DNA of 47,712 bases from an uncultured Prevotella sp. (GTDB taxonomy: Bacteria > Bacteroidota > Bacteroidia > Bacteroidales > Bacteroidaceae). Below the pieces are notes generated by a model. It had not been told where the DNA came from and did not search any database. It saw only the letters and a list, made by a program, of their open reading frames with translations. Of the stretch, positions 15,134 through 22,763 are shown in pieces (the first letter of the stretch is position 1; every line of letters begins with the position of its first letter). The stretch is taken from contig ONKL01000052.1 in assembly GCA_900318395.1 (NCBI GenBank), positions 1-47,712 on the forward strand. Direction: 5' to 3'. Position numbers and translations under genes: made by a program.

Positions 15134-16474
15134 ATGAATATGAAACTTTGGGAGAAGAACTTTGAGATCAATAAGGAAATTGAGCGGTTTACGGTGGGGC
15201 GTGACCGCGAGATGGATCTCTATCTGGCGAAATACGATGTACTGGGCTCGATGGCCCATATCACCATGCTCGAGAGTATCGGACTGCTCGATAAAGACGA
15301 ACTCACACAGTTGCTGGCAGAGTTGAAGAACATCTACCACTTGGCAGAGCGTGGCGAATTCGTGATCGAAGACGATGTCGAAGATGTACACTCGCAGGTG
15401 GAGATGCTGCTCACCCGTAAGTTGGGCGACATGGGCAAGAAGATCCACTCAGGCCGCAGCCGTAACGACCAAGTACTCGTAGACCTCAAGCTCTTTACCC
15501 GCCATGAGTTGAAGGAGATTGCCGACGAGGTGAAGATCCTCTTCGACGAACTGATTCAGAAGAGCAATCAGTATAAGGATGTGCTCATGCCAGGCTATAC
15601 CCATCTGCAGATAGCGATGCCCTCGAGCTTCGGACTCTGGTTTGGTGCTTACGCAGAGAGTCTCTGCGACGATATGCTTTTCCTGCAGGCAGCCTACAAG
15701 ATGACCAACCGCAATCCCCTTGGTTCTGCTGCTGGCTACGGATCATCCTTCCCCCTGAACCGTACGATGACAACGGAACTGCTGGGCTTCGACTCGATGG
15801 ACTACAATGTGGTCTATGCCCAGATGGGGCGAGGCAAGATGGAGCGCAACGTAGGCTTCGCCATCGCCACCATTGCAGGCACCATCGCCAAGATGGCTTT
15901 CGATGCCTGCCTGTTCAACTCGCAGAACTTCTCGTTTGTGAAGCTGCCGAAAGAGTGTACCACAGGCTCGTCGATCATGCCCCACAAGAAGAATCCCGAT
16001 GTCTTCGAGCTCATCCGTGCCAAGTGCAACAAGCTGCAGTCGCTGCCTCAGCAGGTGACACTCATCATGAATAACCTGCCCGTGGGCTACTTCCGCGACC
16101 TGCAGATTATCAAGGAAGTCTTTTTGCCAGCCTTTGGCGAACTGAAAGACTGTCTGCAGATGGCAGCTTATATCATCAACAAGATCGAGGTCAACGAGCA
16201 TATCCTCGACAATCCAATGTACGATCCGATGTTTAGCGTCGAGGAGGTTAACCGCCTGGCAGCCAACGGCATGCCTTTCCGTGATGCCTACAAGAAAGTG
16301 GGCCTCGACATCGAGGCTGGCAATTTCAAGGCCGACAAGAACATCCACCATACGCACGAAGGTTCTATCGGCAACCTCTGCAACGACCAGATACAGGCTC
16401 TGATGCAGCAGACGCTCGACGGATTCCACTTCGAGCGCATGACAGAGGCAGAACGCAAACTACTGGGACGCTAA
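15134..16474 (+). CDS. argH: argininosuccinate lyase
   Basis: A 446-residue member of the fumarase/aspartase superfamily that cleaves argininosuccinate to arginine and fumarate. The signature SSIMPHKKNP is near 279-288. The N-terminal part has DVEDVHSQVEMLL and KIHSGRSRNDQ, typical of ArgH. ATG 15134 gives MNMKLWEKN; the ATG two codons later is an equal alternative. The downstream lipoprotein starts about 50 bp later. Confidence 0.96.
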   Translation: MNMKLWEKNFEINKEIERFTVGRDREMDLYLAKYDVLGSMAHITMLESIGLLDKDELTQLLAELKNIYHLAERGEFVIEDDVEDVHSQVEMLLTRKLGDMGKKIHSGRSRNDQVLVDLKLFTRHELKEIADEVKILFDELIQKSNQYKDVLMPGYTHLQIAMPSSFGLWFGAYAESLCDDMLFLQAAYKMTNRNPLGSAAGYGSSFPLNRTMTTELLGFDSMDYNVVYAQMGRGKMERNVGFAIATIAGTIAKMAFDACLFNSQNFSFVKLPKECTTGSSIMPHKKNPDVFELIRAKCNKLQSLPQQVTLIMNNLPVGYFRDLQIIKEVFLPAFGELKDCLQMAAYIINKIEVNEHILDNPMYDPMFSVEEVNRLAANGMPFRDAYKKVGLDIEAGNFKADKNIHHTHEGSIGNLCNDQIQALMQQTLDGFHFERMTEAERKLLGR

Positions 16475-16526
16475 CAATATATTTGTTCTTATGTTCTTCT
16501 GTCTTAAAAGAGCGTTAACACTAAAT

Positions 16527-17087
16527 ATGTTCTTATGTTCTTATTATCTAAAAAGAACATGGCTATTCCTCTGTCTGATCTTAGCTTCCTGTCAGGCTGA
16601 GGCACCTTTTAGCAGAAAATACAGCTGTCAGTTTGTCTTCTCCTACGATCAGCACCCCACCAGTCTGCTGTTCGCAGCAGCGAGGAGTGCAGGCACCTAT
16701 GTCTATGTGACGGCATCGGGCGACGGTTCTTCCTCCTTCCGCCATATTTACGTGACCAGCAACGACGGTAAGACGCCTCGCGAGGATAACGTCATCAGTA
16801 CGGAAATCGAGAAGCGCACCGCCTGTATCCTCGGAGCCAGCAACAATATCGGCATCATCATCGGCATGACCAACTTCAACGGCCTCTGGGCCTACGACCG
16901 CAGCTGCCCGAACTGCACCAATCTGCAGGCACTCGACTGGACTGGCAACCGCCAACAAGTGGCCTGTCCCAAATGCAAGCGCACCTACGATCTGGAAACC
17001 GGCAGCATCACCAATGGCGAGCCAGGCGAATCCCTCCTGCGCTATCTCTGCGCCTTCGACGGCTCCCTGCTCCGCGCCTGGAACTGA
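16527..17087 (+). CDS. Rieske-like four-Cys lipoprotein
   Basis: A 186-residue secreted protein with a lipoprotein signal (RTWLFLCLILASC, lipid Cys at 22). The C-terminal half has CPNC and CPKCKRTYDLETG in the layout of a Rieske domain, but the usual C-x-H pairs are replaced by two CxxC pairs, so it probably binds zinc or is structural rather than a Rieske [2Fe-2S] centre. Start is uncertain: the 5' end has a duplicated TGTTCTTATGTTCTT (16484-16498 and 16528-16542), giving two possible ATGs, at 16491 and 16527. The latter gives a normal signal peptide. Function unknown. Confidence 0.6.
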   Translation: MFLCSYYLKRTWLFLCLILASCQAEAPFSRKYSCQFVFSYDQHPTSLLFAAARSAGTYVYVTASGDGSSSFRHIYVTSNDGKTPREDNVISTEIEKRTACILGASNNIGIIIGMTNFNGLWAYDRSCPNCTNLQALDWTGNRQQVACPKCKRTYDLETGSITNGEPGESLLRYLCAFDGSLLRAWN

Positions 17088-17091
17088 AAAG

Positions 17092-17118
17092 CGACCTTTC
17101 AGAGTATCTGCATTCTAT
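17092..17118. repeat. 27-bp perfect repeat, copy 1 (other copy 21171-21197)
   Basis: Identical to 21171-21197. In copy 2 it runs straight into the 3' end of the lipoprotein B gene. Here the lipoprotein D gene and its upstream region (17119 to about 17700) lie between it and the corresponding end of the lipoprotein A gene. It marks the edge of the duplicated unit. Confidence 0.85.
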
Positions 17119-17537
17119 TAGGGTCTACCGCCTATTTTCTTATATTTCTTGTATTGGAGAAGTTCTGGCGAATTAGGACTGAATGTAGTCATAGAATCAG
17201 GGAAAAATTCTGTGACGTAATAGTATTCACCTTCAGAATTGTTCTCTTTACTGTCACCCTTGAGATAAAAGTGCTGTTCATCATCAATTCCATAGGTACC
17301 GAAATGGCGTTCCTTGTACTCACCCCAATAGACTTCCCAACATAGGACTTCACCATTGGATTTGAAGACATAACCAACTCGACTGTCGATTGTCTGACCA
17401 GTATACTGCCAGTAGCCCAAGAGCGGACGCAGGGCTGGCTCCACCTGCTCGACATCAAATTCATCATCACTACTGCTACACGCAGTCATCATTCCTCCCA
17501 GCAGCGCTATGGCTGCAATAATAAATAGTTTCTTCAT
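17118..17537 (-). CDS. lipocalin-like lipoprotein D
   Basis: A 139-residue lipoprotein with signal MKKLFIIAAIALLGGMMTAC (lipid Cys20). The mature part has LLGYWQYTGQTID, then alternating strands (VGYVFKSNGEVLCWEVYWG, HFGTYGIDDEQHFYLKG), the pattern of lipocalin-like Bacteroidota lipoproteins that measure a single GxW repeat. An in-frame ATG at 17564 is an alternative start. A 31-bp element upstream is shared with lipoprotein C. This gene is absent from the matching place in the second copy of the unit. Confidence 0.7.
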   Translation of the reverse strand: MKKLFIIAAIALLGGMMTACSSSDDEFDVEQVEPALRPLLGYWQYTGQTIDSRVGYVFKSNGEVLCWEVYWGEYKERHFGTYGIDDEQHFYLKGDSKENNSEGEYYYVTEFFPDSMTTFSPNSPELLQYKKYKKIGGRP

Positions 17538-17594
17538 AATCAAACAATTAAATCTAACTTTCATATTTGCTCTCTTTTTCTATGGTTCTTTACC

Positions 17595-17625
17595 TATATA
17601 ACTGATAAGCCTCCAAAACCCTGCA
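17595..17625 (-). promoter_or_regulatory. 31-bp element shared upstream of lipoproteins D and C
   Basis: Aligns without gaps with 22733-22763. Both read, on the minus strand, TGCArGGTTT, then seven or eight divergent bases, then ATCAGTTATATA. The distance to the gene differs (57 versus 19 bp). Conservation of both ends at fixed spacing suggests a promoter or regulator site common to the two lipocalin-like lipoproteins. Confidence 0.5.
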
Positions 17626-17662
17626 CGATCTCGCTGAAATTTATGGTTTTTTAATCATTCGA

Positions 17663-17693
17663 AGGGCGCAATGGTTCCAAGCCCCATTGCGCC
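17663..17693. repeat. 31-bp hairpin element (second copy 42289-42319)
   Basis: GGGCGCAATGG (17663-17673) and CCATTGCGCCC (17683-17693) form a perfect 11-bp stem with a 9-nt loop. The same arms (one mismatch) and loop length recur 24.6 kb away. No T-run follows, so it is not a classic terminator. Confidence 0.8.
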
Positions 17694-17731
17694 CACCTAT
17701 TTGCATTTATGTGTCTATCATGGGTCAATTT

Positions 17732-18235
17732 TCATTTTCTGGAAATCTGCCCTTTGACAGTTGGGGAATAAGTGAAAATGAATTTGGCGACCTCAGACTC
17801 TTCCGATTTCCCCCTTCTGATGCTTACTGAATATTCCTCTCCTTCTGTGAGAGGGCCGATGTCGTATCCTAAGTCGTAGGGACAGACGCAGTTGACACTA
17901 ATAGGACCTTCCTGTGCCTTCTCCTCTATAATATACGTATGGCCATTAACGGTCATTTCTGCATAAATCCGTACAACGGAGCACTCGAAAACAGCGTTAT
18001 TGTGCGTGATACGTAATAGACCATTCTCTCTTGCTTTGTACTCAATGGTCTCGTCCTCAAACAATCCTCTTGTAGTAGACTTACAGCCTGACACAGAGAA
18101 ATTCTTGGGTACAACATATCCATCAACAGGCGAGTCTTCATACCCAGTAACATCTTCGCAGGCAGTAGCCAAACAGAGGACTGACGCCGCCAGGAAAGCA
18201 TTGAAAAACCTACTTTTTACAAAAAATCTCTTCAT
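17732..18235 (-). CDS. lipoprotein A (paralogue of lipoprotein B)
   Basis: A 167-residue lipoprotein, signal MKRFFVKSRFFNAFLAASVL then CLATAC (lipid Cys26). The mature part begins EDVTGYEDSPVDGYV and ends KFIFTYSPTVKGQISRK. It is nearly identical to lipoprotein B at 21219-21716 at both ends, but about 35 residues in the middle (around ECSVVRIYAEMTVNGHTYIIEEK) differ strongly. No known domain recognised; an Ig-like or other beta fold is a guess. It has its own upstream promoter (18307-18337). Confidence 0.75.
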   Translation of the reverse strand: MKRFFVKSRFFNAFLAASVLCLATACEDVTGYEDSPVDGYVVPKNFSVSGCKSTTRGLFEDETIEYKARENGLLRITHNNAVFECSVVRIYAEMTVNGHTYIIEEKAQEGPISVNCVCPYDLGYDIGPLTEGEEYSVSIRRGKSEESEVAKFIFTYSPTVKGQISRK

Positions 18236-18254
18236 ATCATTCTAATTATTATTT

Positions 18255-18393
18255 GCTCGTTGGGACCAGGCCACGATGTGCATAACTATAATTCATAAAT
18301 CAGCAGCAAAGATAAAAAAGATTGTATGGCACACCAAAAAAGGACGCCGAAAATGATTTCACAACGTTATTTGAGCGTTTCTGTTTTTGAGTG
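18255..18393 (-). repeat. duplicated intergenic block, copy 1 (copy 2 at 22955-23093)
   Basis: From 18274 to the regulator stop at 18394 this matches 22974-23094 base for base apart from a few changes, at a constant offset of 4700. It begins with a degenerate form of a G/C-rich hairpin (GGGACCAGGCCACG) and contains the lipoprotein promoter 18307-18337. Confidence 0.85.
18307..18337 (-). promoter_or_regulatory. promoter for lipoprotein A
   Basis: On the minus strand TTG (18337-18335), 20-bp spacer, TATCTTTG (18314-18307): a full Bacteroidota promoter. Transcript start would be near 18300, giving a leader of about 65 nt before lipoprotein A. Confidence 0.75.
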
Positions 18394-19848
18394 TCAATTA
18401 CCAATTTTGACGATTTCATCGTCAAAATCCTCACTACTGCCATCCTTCCCAAAAATTCGTTTCAATAGGTTCTTACGGATATTTGAAACGTACGAAGGGG
18501 TACACTTTTTCAATCTCGAAATCCCTATCGGCATCAGATGAACACGGATCATCAGACAGACATCATACTCCATATCACTTAAGAGCTGATTCTTGCCATT
18601 CACTCTTTCTGAGAAATCTGGTATTTCCCGTTCTACAAGGGCGCGAAGTTGCTTCCAGTCCTCCAAACCTGGCTGTACTGGCGGGTTGGATTTCGCCATT
18701 TTCCTTAAGCGAGTGGTTATATCCGCATTCTTTAAGCGATAATCCAAAGCTGCTTTCTTGAATAGATAGTATTTTTTTGAGAATAGAAGCAAGATGATAA
18801 TGACGCAGCTAACGACCAAAGCAAGAATCAGCCAAGCTCTTTCAGCCTCTCGTGCCTTTTGCTCTGCCAGTTGTTTCTTATGATTATAATTGTAGGATGC
18901 CTGAAGTTTCTGGATATTCTGCATTTCAGAAAGAGAGTATGCGGAATCGTTCAAGGCGTATGCAAGATTAGCATATTTTGCGTGTTTAAAAACCTCCTGA
19001 AGCCCTTTGCAACCAGCAATTTGATTGTTCAAGTCAATACCCTTTTGCAATTCTTTTCGAAACATATATTCAGCAGAATCTATTTTATGAATTGCCAAAT
19101 AATATTCTCCTTTTATATAATAATAAATCTCATGGCCAAAAGAAATAGTATTGCTTGAACTAAACAACTCAGACCATGCTTCATATTCATCTATACACTG
19201 TCTTGCCTTTAAATACTGACCCTTACTTAGTAACGAAGATATCTCACGACCGCGCATTTGACTTGCTCGATCTTTCCTTTTAATATCATCAAAAAGTAGT
19301 GACGCTCTTTCACATACAATAATTACAGAGTCTTGTTCATTTAGAAAGTCATATCCTCCAGCTTGCTGAGCATAGCATTCTATTGCTTGCAATGTGTCTT
19401 TTCCTTTCCAAGCATAGTATTCTGCATATCTCAGTTCTTTCAACTGGCTCTGAGCCTGAATCTGTGAATGGAAGATCGCCGCCTTCTGTGCATGGATGCG
19501 ACTTAGCACCTTGTAATCGCAATCTGCCGACGTGGTATCTGCACAATCGGCTGCCTCGTTATAGATCTCCAAGGCACGGGGCATCTCGCCCATAAAATAA
19601 TAGGTGCGCCCGAGCATATAACGGGAGCGCATACGCTCATTACTCGACCCATGACGATCGAAATAGTCTACGAGCTCTTCTGCCAGAGAATCATTCAGCA
19701 ACTCTTTGCCAGCACGGTTAGTGGCCTCCAGCTCTTCCAACAGCTGAAGCGGTAAGAGACAGGTGCCTGCCGAGTTCAAAAGACTGCGCGGCATGGTGAA
19801 CATTACAGATGCAGAGATAGCAAAGGATGAACACTTAGCACATATCAT
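18394..19848 (-). CDS. membrane TPR regulator 1, N-terminus rearranged
   Basis: A Bacteroidota-type membrane TPR regulator of up to 484 residues. TPR-like repeats (RYMLGRTYYFMGEMPRALEI, LKELRYAEYYAWKGKDTLQA and others) fill about 60-330, presumably outside the membrane. One transmembrane helix (ILALVVSCVIIILLLFS) is near 340-360, then a basic linker and a C-terminal helix-turn-helix (SDMEYDVCLMIRVHLMPIGI, SYVSNIRKNLL) at about 425-468. The usual signal peptide is missing: homology to regulator 2 ends exactly at 19750, and the upstream codons lie antisense to an unrelated coding fragment. Start is therefore uncertain; ATGs at 19803 and 19794 are alternatives. It is 19 bp after the antitoxin gene. 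Confidence 0.65.
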   Translation of the reverse strand: MICAKCSSFAISASVMFTMPRSLLNSAGTCLLPLQLLEELEATNRAGKELLNDSLAEELVDYFDRHGSSNERMRSRYMLGRTYYFMGEMPRALEIYNEAADCADTTSADCDYKVLSRIHAQKAAIFHSQIQAQSQLKELRYAEYYAWKGKDTLQAIECYAQQAGGYDFLNEQDSVIIVCERASLLFDDIKRKDRASQMRGREISSLLSKGQYLKARQCIDEYEAWSELFSSSNTISFGHEIYYYIKGEYYLAIHKIDSAEYMFRKELQKGIDLNNQIAGCKGLQEVFKHAKYANLAYALNDSAYSLSEMQNIQKLQASYNYNHKKQLAEQKAREAERAWLILALVVSCVIIILLLFSKKYYLFKKAALDYRLKNADITTRLRKMAKSNPPVQPGLEDWKQLRALVEREIPDFSERVNGKNQLLSDMEYDVCLMIRVHLMPIGISRLKKCTPSYVSNIRKNLLKRIFGKDGSSEDFDDEIVKIGN

Positions 19849-19858
19849 AGAGCGATGA
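19748..19858 (+). pseudogene. coding remnant, antitoxin-like C-terminus
   Basis: A plus-strand frame of 36 codons without a start reads GKRQVPAEFKRLRGMVNITD and ends EIAKDEHLAHIIER, stop. This looks like the C-terminus of a small Bacteroidota antitoxin of the type paired with PIN toxins (a PxEFKRLRG patch followed by an acidic helix). The fragment starts exactly where regulator 1 loses homology to regulator 2 (19750/19751). The family assignment is by appearance only. Confidence 0.4.
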
Positions 19859-19866
19859 AACGGATA

Positions 19867-20175
19867 TTATGCCATCTCCAGTTCTTCTTGGAGAATAGAA
19901 ATGTGCAGACAGTCTTCTATCTTCGACATGGTTTCGAGAGAAAGATTCTCCTGACCTTTCAGAACCTTTGAAACATATTGCTGGCTACATCCCATCAGTT
20001 CTGCCAACTGTTTCTGTGTTAATCCCAGTTCATCCATCTTCTCAAGCATTTTCACAGCGATACGCTGGGAGTGCCGCAGCCAAGACTTGTTCTGTTGCCT
20101 CCACTCTGCTCTTTCCCTCCATTTTGATGGAGTAGGTGACTGATGCTCCTTCAGTCGTGCGATTACTTCTTTCAT
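19867..20175 (-). CDS. HTH antitoxin of a type II TA pair (HigA/XRE-like)
   Basis: A 102-residue protein with a basic N-terminal half (ERAEWRQQNKSWLRHSQR) and an XRE-type helix-turn-helix LGLTQKQLAELMGCSQQYVS near 53-72. It ends EDCLHISILQEELEMA. It lies 19 bp downstream of the toxin gene on the same strand, the toxin-first order of higBA-type modules. It would neutralise the toxin and repress the shared promoter. A decayed copy of its last codons is at 24480-24504. Confidence 0.8.
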   Translation of the reverse strand: MKEVIARLKEHQSPTPSKWRERAEWRQQNKSWLRHSQRIAVKMLEKMDELGLTQKQLAELMGCSQQYVSKVLKGQENLSLETMSKIEDCLHISILQEELEMA

Positions 20176-20194
20176 ATATACCTCCTTTTCTATA

Positions 20195-20746
20195 TCAAAT
20201 TAATTCACTCATATAATCATCAAAAGAATCCTTATCAAGGATATTATTAGTCAACAGATGGGAGCGCACTTTCTCCATCTTAGCCAACTCACAAAGCGTA
20301 TGTTCTCGCTCCTGCATTGTCCGTGTGAGTTTAATTGCACCACCTGTAATAACATAGATTCCTGGTTCCAGCTTGATTGCGTATATTCTTAACCATGAAG
20401 CATGCCTGGAAAAATCCTTTAGTCGAGCCTTTTCCTTGCCAAGCAGCACATCAGCAAAACGACTATTCTCTAAAGGTCTGAATAGTTTGTCCAAGTCCGC
20501 CTCTGGCGAGATGTCCAAAATCAGACATTGTAGTCGTTCACTATCTTCTATGGTATCGTAGATGGCTTCATTAACGTCCGTTATTTTGAAATACGACATC
20601 AAATCTGCCAAATTCTCCTTAAAGAACTGGTAAAGCCATGCCACATCGTTCCACTGCTCAAAAAGCATGTAGAGCGCATTATCAGGACAATCATCGTATT
20701 TGACTGCCCAAAGCCTACCATCCTCAGTTATGCTATCATAAGTCAT
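20195..20746 (-). CDS. putative toxin of a type II TA pair
   Basis: A 183-residue protein. The last 80 residues (SWLRIYAIKLEPGIYVITGG, then IKLTRTMQEREHTLCELAKM) resemble the beta-rich, basic core of HigB/RelE-like toxins, with a longer N-terminal part (AVKYDDCPDNALYMLFEQWN) than classic RelE. The gene order toxin then HTH antitoxin, a single promoter and no other neighbour in the operon support a TA role. The N-terminal extension has no motif I know. ATG 20746 is preferred over an in-frame GTG at 20752; AAGGAAG lies just upstream. Confidence 0.7.
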   Translation of the reverse strand: MTYDSITEDGRLWAVKYDDCPDNALYMLFEQWNDVAWLYQFFKENLADLMSYFKITDVNEAIYDTIEDSERLQCLILDISPEADLDKLFRPLENSRFADVLLGKEKARLKDFSRHASWLRIYAIKLEPGIYVITGGAIKLTRTMQEREHTLCELAKMEKVRSHLLTNNILDKDSFDDYMSELI

Positions 20747-20765
20747 AATCACTTCCTTTTGGGGG

Positions 20766-20808
20766 CAAAGTTAAGCAATTTATTCGGATTATACAACTTT
20801 TAGGTTGT
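20766..20808 (-). promoter_or_regulatory. TA promoter with overlapping inverted repeat
   Basis: Minus strand: TTG (20796-20794), 20-bp spacer, TAACTTTG (20773-20766), a full Bacteroidota promoter 19 bp before the toxin ATG. The inverted repeat ACAAC-TTTTAG-GTTGT (20793-20808) covers the -33 element and could be the antitoxin operator. The promoter is well supported, the operator is a guess. Confidence 0.65.
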
Positions 20809-21170
20809 TTTTCTTAGTTATTTTGAGAATTTTCGTTATCTCTGCAGCGCATAAGTGCAGAACAGATGTTTATGCTCTTCTGAACGAAGGGCGCGTTTAG
20901 TGGAATAGCACTTCACTTTATTCAAAAGCTACTTCTCCAGCGAAGTAATTGTGGGACTATTTTTAGATTTAATTCCAGAACTATTTACTATTAATTCTAA
21001 ATAGTTCTACTATTAATACTAAAAAATCTGCTATAATTATTGTAATTTTCGTTACGACTATCGTAACAGAAGATACGCCTATTGGAATATAGTTGTCATA
21101 CAAGAATAATAAGCGACCCTCCCGCACCTTCCGGCCCCATGCTCAGGGGTCGGAAGGGTCAGAAGGGTCA
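20809..21170. other. gene-free AT-rich stretch with three dyads
   Basis: No credible gene. It holds a perfect 10-bp inverted repeat AGAACTATTT/AAATAGTTCT with 12-nt loop (20977-21008), GTTACG/CGTAAC (21051-21067), and a 12-bp stem with one mismatch, CCTTCCGGCCCC/GGGGTCGGAAGG (21127-21157), followed by short repeats of AGAAGGGTCA type. The last could end transcripts but has no T-run. Confidence 0.6.
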
Positions 21171-21197
21171 CGACCTTTCAGAGTATCTGCATTCTAT
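21171..21197. repeat. 27-bp perfect repeat, copy 2
   Basis: Identical to 17092-17118. Here it lies directly at the 3' side of lipoprotein B. Confidence 0.85.
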
Positions 21198-21218
21198 GTG
21201 CCAGTCATGGGTCAATTT

Positions 21219-21716
21219 TCATTTTCTGGAAATCTGCCCTTTGACAGTTGGGGAATAGGTGAAAATGAATTTGGCGACCTCAGACTCTTCCGATTTCCCC
21301 CTTCTGATGCTTACTGTGTATTCCTCTCCTTCTGTGAGAGGGCCGATGTCGTATCCTAAGTCGTAGGGACAGACACAATTAGCATTCGATTCCTCTTCTA
21401 TTTCTTCGATGATGAACGTTTGCCCTTTTTCTATTAATTCCGCATAAATTCTCCCTGGTACACAGTTGAATATTGCGTTATTGTGCGTAATACGTAATAG
21501 ACCATTCTCTCTTGCTTTGTACTCAATGGTCTCGTCCTCAAACAATCCTCTTGTAGTAGACTTACAGCCTGACACTGAGAAATTCTTGGGTGAAACATAT
21601 CCATCAACTGGCGAGTCTTTATACCCAGTAACATCTTCACAGGCAATAGCCAAACAGAGGACTGGCACCGCCATGAAAGTCTTGAAAAACCTACTTTTTA
21701 CTAAAAAAATCTTCAT
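21219..21716 (-). CDS. lipoprotein B (paralogue of lipoprotein A)
   Basis: A 165-residue lipoprotein, signal MKIFLVKSRFFKTFMAVPVL then CLAIAC (lipid Cys26). From EDVTGYKDSPVDGY to NGLLRITHNNA and from NCVCPYDLGYDIGPL to the end it is almost identical to lipoprotein A. The intervening stretch (FNCVPGRIYAELIEKGQTF and onward) has diverged and is two residues shorter. The function is unknown. In this copy the lipoprotein C gene lies between it and the duplicated promoter block. Confidence 0.75.
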   Translation of the reverse strand: MKIFLVKSRFFKTFMAVPVLCLAIACEDVTGYKDSPVDGYVSPKNFSVSGCKSTTRGLFEDETIEYKARENGLLRITHNNAIFNCVPGRIYAELIEKGQTFIIEEIEEESNANCVCPYDLGYDIGPLTEGEEYTVSIRRGKSEESEVAKFIFTYSPTVKGQISRK

Positions 21717-21734
21717 ATCATTCTAATTTTTTAT

Positions 21735-21761
21735 GCACACTGGGGTCAGGCCCCGTTGTTC
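21735..21761. repeat. 27-bp hairpin direct repeat, left end of lipoprotein C cassette
   Basis: Contains TGGGGTCAGGCCCCG, a near-palindrome, preceded by GCACAC. The same 27-bp element (five differences) is at 22955-22981, 1220 bp away, and a degenerate single copy is at 18255-18281 in the other unit. The two copies bracket lipoprotein C. Confidence 0.75.
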
Positions 21762-22713
21762 ATTTGATTTTGAAATTGCATTTACAGGTTACCTTGTGAG
21801 TATCACTTAACTTGATATCAAACTCAGAATAGTAATCCCCTGCTGCCAATGGCTTGGTTCCGTCAAGTTTGAAATAGGAATATATGTCTGAACTAAGGGT
21901 GGTCTCCGACTGATTAAGCCAGGGACATACATAAACTAGAGAACCGTTTGGGCTTAACAGGAATCCTCCCTCCTCTGTTGTGTAAGTTTCACCCTTCTGA
22001 TTCCACGGAGTTCCCAGATCCTTTTTATCGGAAGCAGAATAAACACGGAAGATATCTCGTCCGATAACGGCAGACTTCGGAGGCAAAACGGCTGTTTTTG
22101 TACCATTGTTTCGAATTTCCAATCTGAAGACGATATTCTCACCTTCCTTAAAGGTATAAGTTTCCTCGCCTTTTTCGTTTTGAAGTTTGAATAATACGCT
22201 TACATCCTTTGTATCTTCCGTAAATTCCGACCTGACAAAGCAGTAGACTGTAGGGGCTTTGACAGATATCGCAACAACAGGATAATTCTCCCTGACAAGG
22301 TACATTTCGTCATTTTTGAAGACGCATTCGAATCTGTCATTTCCATCATACGGACCTCCCCAGATTTTGAAATAAACATGTCCAGAAAGTTCCTTGCCTT
22401 CTTCTCTCCAATCATTTCCTAACTTATATGTAGACTCCTCATGCATGTCCTCATAGCCTTCGCCAAGAGTGCCATTATAGACGGCTTTCCCATCTGCATC
22501 AAATTCCAGAATCGCATATTTGTCTGTAGACTCACCTTCCTTTGTAACACTCTTTTTCATCACCCACTTGCCGAGAATCTTCTGGGCAGCAGCATTCTTG
22601 GCAGCCTGCGTCTCTGCCTCATCACTGACGGGATTATCACTATTACATCCTGCTACCATCATTGCTGCAGCCAATAACATGCTTACTATAAAACCATTTT
22701 TATTCATATTCAT
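21760..22713 (-). CDS. lipocalin-like/Ig-like lipoprotein C
   Basis: A 317-residue lipoprotein (signal ending MMVAGC, lipid Cys23). Residues about 45-150 resemble a lipocalin-like domain (KILGKWVMKKSVTKEGES, AILEFDADGKAVYNG). The C-terminal 150 residues (ENIVFRLEIRNNGTKTAVLP, later YYSEFDIKL) look like a BsuPI/Ig-like beta domain. The function is unknown. It shares a 31-bp upstream element with lipoprotein D. It sits between two direct repeats, exactly where the other copy of the unit has a single repeat and no gene. Confidence 0.7.
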   Translation of the reverse strand: MNMNKNGFIVSMLLAAAMMVAGCNSDNPVSDEAETQAAKNAAAQKILGKWVMKKSVTKEGESTDKYAILEFDADGKAVYNGTLGEGYEDMHEESTYKLGNDWREEGKELSGHVYFKIWGGPYDGNDRFECVFKNDEMYLVRENYPVVAISVKAPTVYCFVRSEFTEDTKDVSVLFKLQNEKGEETYTFKEGENIVFRLEIRNNGTKTAVLPPKSAVIGRDIFRVYSASDKKDLGTPWNQKGETYTTEEGGFLLSPNGSLVYVCPWLNQSETTLSSDIYSYFKLDGTKPLAAGDYYSEFDIKLSDTHKVTCKCNFKIK

Positions 22714-22732
22714 AAAAATTTTGTCTTCTATT

Positions 22733-22763
22733 TATATAACTGATGAGATGTACAAACCTTGCA
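22733..22763 (-). promoter_or_regulatory. 31-bp element shared upstream of lipoproteins C and D
   Basis: Partner of 17595-17625, same length with conserved ends (TGCA..GGTTT and ATCAGTTATATA on the minus strand). It begins 20 bp before the lipoprotein C start, so it could itself be the core promoter. Confidence 0.5.

Noticed and set aside
21093-21359. 88-residue plus-strand frame over the end of lipoprotein B
   Set aside because: Antisense to a gene with a clear paralogue and lipoprotein signal.
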